DNA of 64,000 nucleotides from contig VWZF01000445.1 in NCBI GenBank assembly GCA_013396755.1, positions 943,523 to 1,007,522 of the forward strand, read 5' to 3'. The DNA is from Sclerurus mexicanus. Its lineage: Eukaryota; Chordata; Aves; Passeriformes; Furnariidae. The notes beneath the pieces are model-generated. The model was not told the DNA's origin. It searched no databases and was given only the letters and a program-made list of their open reading frames with translations. Of the stretch, positions 53,301-62,300 are shown piece after piece (position 1 is the first letter of the stretch; every line of letters starts with the position of its first letter). Position numbers and translations under genes: made by a program.

Positions 53301-56300
53301 ACAGAGGAACCACCCCCAAGACTCAGTGCTTCCCTTATTTCAAGTGGGCTTTCTCTGGAATGAAAGCCAGCACAAGGCTGACAGAACAACACTTGGTAAA
53401 AGAGTTTCAAAACTAAAGCTCACAAGACACCTTTTACAGGCTCCTTTAAGATGTCTTTATAACTTTGTTTCAAGGATCTCAGAGAACTTCACAAAGTGTA
53501 AGACTACTTCAGAGCACACACAGAAACTGCCAGACACCTCAGAAGAACTAAGAAAAGAGGGAGAAATTTCCAAGGGCTCTAATTGCATTTAGACACTTCA
53601 TTCCTGTTCAAAAGCCAATAGGGCTGACTGCTGACTTCCAAATTTGCTGGTTTTAGTAGAAAGTTTGATTCAGATATTCTTGAAACAACCTTGTCATTTT
53701 TAAAATGGAAAGTGTACTTAAGATGAGTGCCAATTGAACCTTGGCCACGCTTTTTCTTTGTGGAAGTGAGCGTTCTGAAATTACAGAATCAACTAGGTTG
53801 GAAAAGACCTCTGAGTCTCTGTCTGTATTCAAAAATTTAAGGTCCTGCTTATATTGTAGGAGTTGCAATGTAAGTAGCAATGAGCAAGTCTCCTCATAAG
53901 ACTGAAACATGTTGTAGTTCCGAAAAGGCACTTACCTAGTTTGGAATTCGATCAGGATTTTGAGGCTACCACTCCCATACCATCCCTGAGATAGCCATTT
54001 GGAAGATGCCATTTTTTAGAGTTAACATTTTTTCACCTGAAAGATAGAAACTGTAAGGTACTTTCCTTCTACAGTAGAAGCGTTCCATGCTTTTCTCTAA
54101 ATAAAAATAGGTCTTCACTTTCCATCAGATTAACATCAACTTTTTTAAAAAAAAAAAAGTCAAATGTTTATTTCGCATCACAAACTTTAAATTTTGAACT
54201 CAAAAAATAATCTCTCACATCCTGAATTTAATTTAACCTTCTCAGGAGGACTGGGCTTCCCTGTTCAGTAACCACAGGAGATGTTCTTCTCCATTGGCCA
54301 GAGTTGAAACTAATAGGCATGGCATGTTTGCTTATCTCTTATCTCTGGGGTTAGATTGCTGCTGTCAGCTTCTCCCTTGTTATCTGGCTGCTGCTACTGC
54401 TCACTCAGTTGTGCAGGGATGTCAGTTCCATTAATAACCTGAGCACCGTGCAAACAGATAGTGGAAAACAGGTGAAGGGAGAGGAAATTGTATTTAACCC
54501 CGATCTCAAAGCTGTCATTTTTCAGACTCTGCCACAATTCCATAAGGACAGAATGGGTGTGTGACATCAAAACACTTGTGACAAATCTCATGCTTGAAAT
54601 AGAAGAAGGGAGACAGATGGACAGACACACCTGCAGATGCTCAGGGACCAGGGTGAATCTGAAGCTTTTGTAGCAGAAATACAACATGAAAACATTGGTG
54701 TGCTAAAAGACAGATTAATTCTTCCAAAGGGCAAGAGATCCTCCACCACCCCTGGAAGTCTGGACAGATTCAGCTTTAAATTTCATTATCTTTTTTGTTT
54801 TAACAAGTAAACCTGTCTCCTGTAGAGGTACAGTTAAAAAGACAGTGTAGTCCCCCAGCTTAGCCGTAACAGACACCCATTCTCTGTATGGAGAGGTCTA
54901 CAAGGGCATGCTCAGGTGTCTGCTTAGCATTCCCTCTCTGTTTCCAATAAATGTGCATTTCCTGACTGTGATGTCCATGTCCTGTATATGACCACTTGAG
55001 CCAGTGAGAGGCCAGAACCTCAGCGGGGCAGGGCTGTGGGCTGGCACTGTGCCATGGACCCTCATTCTTGGGCACCGAGCTGTCCATGACCAGGAGCCTT
55101 AGCTAGCAGCACTTTAACTCACTCACGTATTGCACTAGTCATGGAGGTCTGAAGCAAAGTTGTGAAATGTTTACCTGGCTTCAGGTACTGGTGTTGCTGA
55201 AGTTTACTTTTAAAGGAGCTTTACCACAAGGAGGTCATCAGATTCAGAAATTTGTTCCTTTAGTGGCCTTTCAGAAGCCAGTATGCTGTGCCCAAGAATA
55301 CAGGTTTCCTTAGCTGCCCTCAGTTGTGAGGGCGCTGTGAGGTGTCTTGAGCTCAGTTTTCTGCATATTTGATGAGCTTCTTCACCGTGAAAACACATAG
55401 ATATGATTTATTTAAAAATAAAAATATGCAAAGATTTGGAATGGAGTGGAATTTGGTCTTGAGTAGAAAGCAGAGCATTTCCTGCATATAGTTTTTCTAT
55501 ATTCTGCAGCCTATGTTTTTGTCTATGTATGCATCTGCTTTTCCCCCATATATTATAAGGCATAGACAACTGATAGTGACACGCTTACTGGTACAGTGCT
55601 GGTCAGGGTCTCTGTTCAAGAAATAGGAATTTTTCCTCAGAGATAAAACATGCAGGTCCTGAGCAATGCTTCTGTTTATGTTCTCAGTCACTATTTCAGT
55701 TTGAGTAGTGTCAAAAGGAGTCTCTGCCATGTCTGATCCCAGATGTATCTAGACTGCAGCTGAAGCTCTCTTGTGAAATGAGAAATGAAAAGAGAATTTT
55801 TTCACATGCTATTCATTATATATATATATAAATAAAACTTGCTCTGCAACCTTTGCTTAACGTTGAAAATGTTAAATGAATATGAACTGATGCAAGCAGA
55901 GGCTAAGGTCAGAAGTTGTCCCTTTCTAGAACATGTTATTCAGAGTTTTGCATAAAACTGAAAAAGAAACAACGTGGTAAATTATATCCCATATAGTTGT
56001 GATGGGGAAAGCGTTTCCTTGCCCTTTCCCAGTCTCCAGGGCTGCCCCTCTCTCAGTATTTGGTGTCAGAGATCTCTTCAACACACTGTGTTTTTTGTCC
56101 CTGGGGACTTTTATGTTGCCATTGCAGTGGTTTTTGTTAAGCCTGCTGCTTGCCCAGAGCTCATACAAAAACAGCAGAAAAGATTTTTGCAGTGAGGTGG
56201 GTGTGTTTCTAGCAAGAGGTGGCATGAAAGTGGGAGTATGGATCAACTCATGAGGTGTTTCGGGGGAGCAATGAAACGAGTCCAGGAAGGAGTTTCTATG

Positions 56301-59300
56301 GAAAATGCAACATAATAATTGCTGCAGCTCACCAACGTGACAAAGCCCAGCCAAAGATGGCTTTTTCTTTGTGCAATTGCAAATCATTAGGATTCTGGTG
56401 CAAGATTTGCTCAGAAAGGATGTCTAAGGTAACTTCAAAACACAAAGAGAAATTTTCAGTTGGGGAAGTATTAGCTTGTTTGGTTTTAGCTTTTTGTTTG
56501 AAGAGAAAGTTGTATTGGAAAATATAGAGCATTTCATGAAAATAAGGGCAGGAGAAGGTATGGTTGTCTGAAGTACTAAGTATGTGTCCAAGTTTAGCTC
56601 TGGTGCATGAGTTATTAGAACCCTGTCAAAGGCAGCTTAGCAGCATATACCATGGGGCATATATGTATGATGGATGTTACTAGTGATAGTCTGTGCCTTC
56701 AGACCACAGCACTTGCTTCTGACTTGAGTGCAGCTGGAGGAGCTCCTAGGTTGTCCACACACAGTCGTGCCCTACGTGGTCCACAGGTGTGCAGAGGGCA
56801 ATCCAGTGCAGAAGTCCCCGCGCTGGAACACACTTGTCACTGCTGCCATGGTGCCATGATGCCACAGCTGAGTAATTTTGCATACCTGGGCATCATCCTT
56901 TCTTCTGGCCCATGGGCATCATTGCAGCTCCACTGAGAATCCAAAGACCCTGAGAACTGGCCAAGATGCTTTGAATAGGAATGGTGTTAAAAGTTGTTAA
57001 ACACATCCTCTGCCAGGAACTTGGTTGTGCTGGTCTGCAGTATAAGTGTACTTATGTACTGTATAATCAAAGATGAAGATATTTTGAGTGTGCCACAAAG
57101 AAATCTATTTCATTTACACAGCTGTGGTTCTGTTCATGAAAGACAGAATTTATGTCTGTCATATATAATATTCTATGTACAAAATAATGGAATCATGGTA
57201 ATTGTCATACAAAGATTACAAATAGAAAATGGAATTAAAATATAATGGGAAAAGGAATTCTTTATCTTAGCAAAATTAAAGCATAGCTGGCAGCAGAATG
57301 AGTCTGGAACCAAGATGGTAGGAGAAAATATGTGTAGGTCTATTAATTGTACTGCTGCATTGAACTGAGGAGTTACACTTGTGAAATTATCACAATCAAT
57401 TAGTATATTTATATAAGCAAAACTGGAATAAATATACTAATTTCCTACTTTTTGTGACTTAGTCCAGTTCTATTGCTAAAAAAAATAATATTTTAATATG
57501 GGATTAGTTTAAACTGAAAAGTTACAGTGAAACTATTGTCATAGTGCTTGAACCAATGACTGAGTCTGTGTCTTCCAGAGAGACAGAAGCAAAAGGGATT
57601 TAGCACAGGAAAGAGTGGCCTTGATGTACATTGTTGCTTTCTATGGCTCTTAAGTCCATGGTAGTCCTACTAAACTTTTAGGTGCTTGTAACTTTATGGT
57701 TGTATAATAATGTCTTGCTAGATAGTAGCTTTTAAGACTGAACATAAAATCCCGATGGAACAGTGCTTAGGAATTGCTGTGTCCCTTTCCCTCTCTGTTT
57801 CCTAGGATTAGAATGTGTGGTATGGTATTTTTAAGTGTATTAGATAGTATTTTCTTCTAAGTAAGTTTTCTCTGAGTGGGACTTTGGATTCAAAAGACAA
57901 TTCAGAGGAGGAGGTAACTAGTGTGTCACATAACCCTTCTCCGTGTTCCCACATCATGTGTCCCCAGCAACTTCCTTGTGCAAGTTCCAATTGCTGGGTC
58001 TCCCCATGTAGTGGGTGAGTGATTCAACTCACTGATTGGGTGGAAAATTGGCTGGGGTAAAACTTGATTAGATTTTTGCTTTGTTAGTGAGTCTCACAGA
58101 AAGATGTGGCAAGGATCTGAGGCAGCCTTTGGAGGATGTGGGTGCAGGCAGCATGAGCAGAAGTATGGACAAAATGAACAGATGAGAGGAACAAGGAAGA
58201 AGAATAAGCACTAGGACACTTTTTCATTTGGCAGCACAAAGCTGTTAAATGCACTCAGCTGCTTTTTAAACTACAATGTGTATTTAACTAAAAGCAATTT
58301 TACATCTTATGTGATGGGTGTCATTATTCACTTAAGTCACTACATTTGTTTTGGGGTTTTTTTTCCCTGGCCTCAAGCTATTACAATAATGGAATGATAG
58401 GTATATTTTCTGTCTTCATAATCAATTATTTTAGAGCATTCAAAACAATTATTGTAATACAGAGGGAATGGTTATGGTGCTCTGTGAGGTAGTGGTATGT
58501 GAATTATTATTAACTGAAACACTAAAGACAAAAGTCTACACAGTTTCTATTATTCTGTCACTCTATTATTCTATTATTGTGACATGCAAATAAAAGAGGA
58601 TGGTTAAAGCCAAGGTTTAAAAATGAAGAGTTTAATGATTATCTATATTCTGGAGTGTGTATTACAGGCAGTTCACTGCAGATCAAGTACTGTTAAAAAT
58701 TGTCATTTCATGCCAAGTGTTCATGTTTGAGTTTGAGTTGCCACTTCACTTTTGATTGTAGTTGACAATGTGAAAATCCCTGACATTTCTTGAGGTCTCA
58801 CAAAGGAAATCCTATGCATCATTGAGGTGAGCCCAGTCAACCTCTCACTCAAGTTAGTGGGACACTTCCTACTGACAACCGTAGGATTGGCCTTTAGCCC
58901 TGTGATGGAACTTTTCCGTATTTTGCCAAGATCCATCACTCTATTTTCCCAGTTTTTCTATACATAAAACCTAGTTAGATGCAGTGATATTTATGCAGCA
59001 CTTTTACCAGATGGCTCTTGAATCATCTGTTTTCATTGAAAAATGAAAAGACCAGACACGTACATAAAGGCTGAATTAATCCTTGTAATTAAATGGAACA
59101 TTACTTTGCTGTGAATTATTTTAGCTTTCAGAATGTCTTTCATGCTAATTTTTCAGAGAACTCTAATTGTATTAATTTTTTATATTTTTAGAAGCCTGAA
59201 AATGATCTTCATACAGTTATTTTGAGTCAAGTTGATATACAGATCTGTGTCAGACTCATAAAACTTTCTTGGGAGTGAGATATGTGTTTTGTTTTGGTTT

Positions 59301-62300
59301 TTTCTTTACAGTAAGTACAATATGTCACTACTTAGTATTTCTAGCATAGAAAATATCCAAATCATGCTCTGAGTGGCAAAAAAGGCTCTCAGAAGGCTCA
59401 CATGCTCGGTTGTCAAGTGAGAATTTGAATAGACTGGAAATTGGGATGCTTTGGAGCATTGAAACATGTGTGCATTCCCATGTTGGCAAGTTGTTAAATC
59501 AAGAGTGAAAGGTCTTTTATTATTTTGTTTCCATAGTAAGCTGACTTGCAGTGCTCTCAGAAAGGCACATGGATTATAAAATCCCAGCTGTGTTGAAGTC
59601 AGTGGGGAAACTTCCATGCATGATGAGAGGTGGTGGGAGTAGTCCCCTTCTGGGTCCTCTGCTTCAGAGCCTGCTCTCTCTGGCTGCTGGGGTGGAAAAC
59701 AGTTAGCATGACTTCCTCTAAAGTGAGCTGCTTCTCTGTGTCACCCCCTGTGAGAGCCTCTTGCTTTCGATGGTAGGAGAAGGGGCCTGCAGTGATGAGT
59801 TGTCTTAATTTACTCAACAGCTCAATGTAGACTGAGTGCTTAATAATAGCTGGGGAAAATATCCCATTGCCCCCCTTTTCTTCCTGTACACATGGCAATT
59901 TAGTATGCAAATTAGTGAAAGGAATTAAATGAGCCTTTAAGCCATAAAGTTGTGTATGGTGTGTTTATGGTGGATTCATGTGCAATTGTCACGTGGCTGG
60001 TTCCTGTACGTTTGTCACATTTCATTTGACTTCTCTGTATGCAGGTGTATGCCTCGTGGAATGCTGGTCTTTTAACCACACTTTTAATCTTACCAAGGGG
60101 AAAATACCGACATCATTATCAAAGAGCAAGGCAGTTGCAGAAGAGATTTCTCTCTTTTTGTGCTGTGTAAATAAGGAGTGTTCAAACTGCTGTTAAATGG
60201 TATATAAGTGAGCAGAAAAGATAGGCACAGAAACAAGACTTCTGATATGCGAATTTAGAAACCTGCTGTCAATATGACACTTTGTAACTTGTCAGTTGTT
60301 TAAATAAATTGGGCTGTGTGCTGGCCTCGGCTGAACATGTTTGCACCTGATGCAAAGCCCCCAGGAGAAACCCCAGTTGAAGGGATTCCCAAGGACTTCA
60401 GAGGCTTTCTATGACCTCTCATGGGTTTTACTTTGGTTATCAGACACAGTTCTCCCAGTCAGGAGCCACACGTCCTTCCCGGTCAGCATCGGCTTTGTCT
60501 TATTCTCTCAGGTCTCTAAAACACACATATTGTGGTAAGAAGTTTAAAGTAACAAATGAAATAAAATAATCTTTTCCTCTTCTCTATCTCTCTCTCTATC
60601 TTACAAAATACAGACAGCTTTAGACACTGATAAAGCATCAAAAAGTACTAGAAGCAGCATTACCTTTTGAGTTTACTTTCAAAAATCTCTTTGAGGCAAA
60701 CTCTGTTATTTACTAGGGTTTTATATAGCCTTTATAAAACAAAATACCTCAGTAGTGTCCAACTATTTTGTTCTCATGCTTAGAAATCTCAATCTCATGT
60801 CACAAAGCAAGTGTATGTCATCTGATAAGTGTGCCCAGTTCTCCTGAGGTAGTGTGAAAAGAAAGTAATGAAAAGAGTAAAGAGTTAAAGTGTCACTAAA
60901 AGAAATATATTAAAAAAAAAGTTAAATATTAATTAAATGGTTACTTGTGAGATTATGTGATTATATATGATCTTTAATTCAACCCGTGTCAGACCAGCTA
61001 TTAAGGAGCCTGGAGGCATCATCTTCCCTTAGAGATGCTTGGTTAAGCAGTGAGCTCTAAAAGGTCCAAAACTTGGCAGCCCCAAGCTGCTGCTCTCTAG
61101 GGGTTGCTGTGGAAGAAGAGATTGAGATGGATGTGGCAGATATTCCACAAAGATCCCAAAATGTCCATGCGGTGGAGAAGGACATAATTTTGGTCACAAC
61201 CAATTAGCACCACATGCTTAAGGGCGGAGCCCATCTCTCAGCAAAGAAGGACTGCCAGATCTAGGCTGGCTTTATTCTCCTTTGCATTTACAGCCAGCGA
61301 GGCATGACTTTATTTTTTCTGTTTGGAAGACAGTCTACAAATTAAGAGTGCCTTTAAAAGATGTAATCTAGCTCAAAACAAAAAATTGTTCTTTTATGTG
61401 CCAAAACAGGATCAACAAGTTTCGGTCAACATTGTACTGGCTAAATCATTAGTAAAATGCCATTATATTGATACAGTTATTCTTTACATTTACTTTAAAA
61501 CCACTGTTGGTTTTTTCGGAAGTTGCACTATAAATTGTATTTAAAGTGTTTATTCTTCATCATATAAGTAATTTTTTAAATTAAATCCATTTAATTCAAA
61601 TTCTAAGGTGTTCAGTTAAGTAGATTCAATGCAGGGGTTACTGTAAGTGATTCAGATGGATACTCTGGAACTTATGCATAATATTTGAGATTCACCAAAC
61701 GTGATTAAGCAGCTGACAGTAGAAACTAAAACTGATGAGTGTTGCTCTTTCCTTTTTCAAGGCTACTTTTAACTAGGATTTAAACATGGGACATGATAAA
61801 GGAAATTTTCCAGTTCCTGCCAAATTCAGTCAGTTGGACCTGACAACACCACCAGGAAAAAGATTAGACACTCCTGGTTACATGCAAACTTGCAGATAAT
61901 TGTGCTCCCTCCCCATCTTTTTATCCTCCCTCCCCCCCCTCCTCCCCCTCCCCAGCAATTAAATTATCTTGAAAGACTGATGAACCTTCTGGAAAACTGT
62001 GAAAACATTCTGTTGAGAGTTAATTTGGCTCATTTCATATTTTCCATTCAGCATTTTTCTTCCATTGCTTTTTTTATCACTAGGGCAATTTGCATGACAA
62101 TGGGATCTTTCTTGCTTAAGAGATCATCTGCTCCTGTTGCTAATTTCCTACCTGAAGTTGTTATCTTCTGTTTGTGACATCTTAATTATCTCAATCACGA
62201 TTAATTGTGATGTCACAAATGGAGGATTATGACTTTGGGTTGGAAATGAGATTGAGAAATTGCAGGAGTTTGTAGAAGCAAAGAGGCCTTTCTTCTTGAA

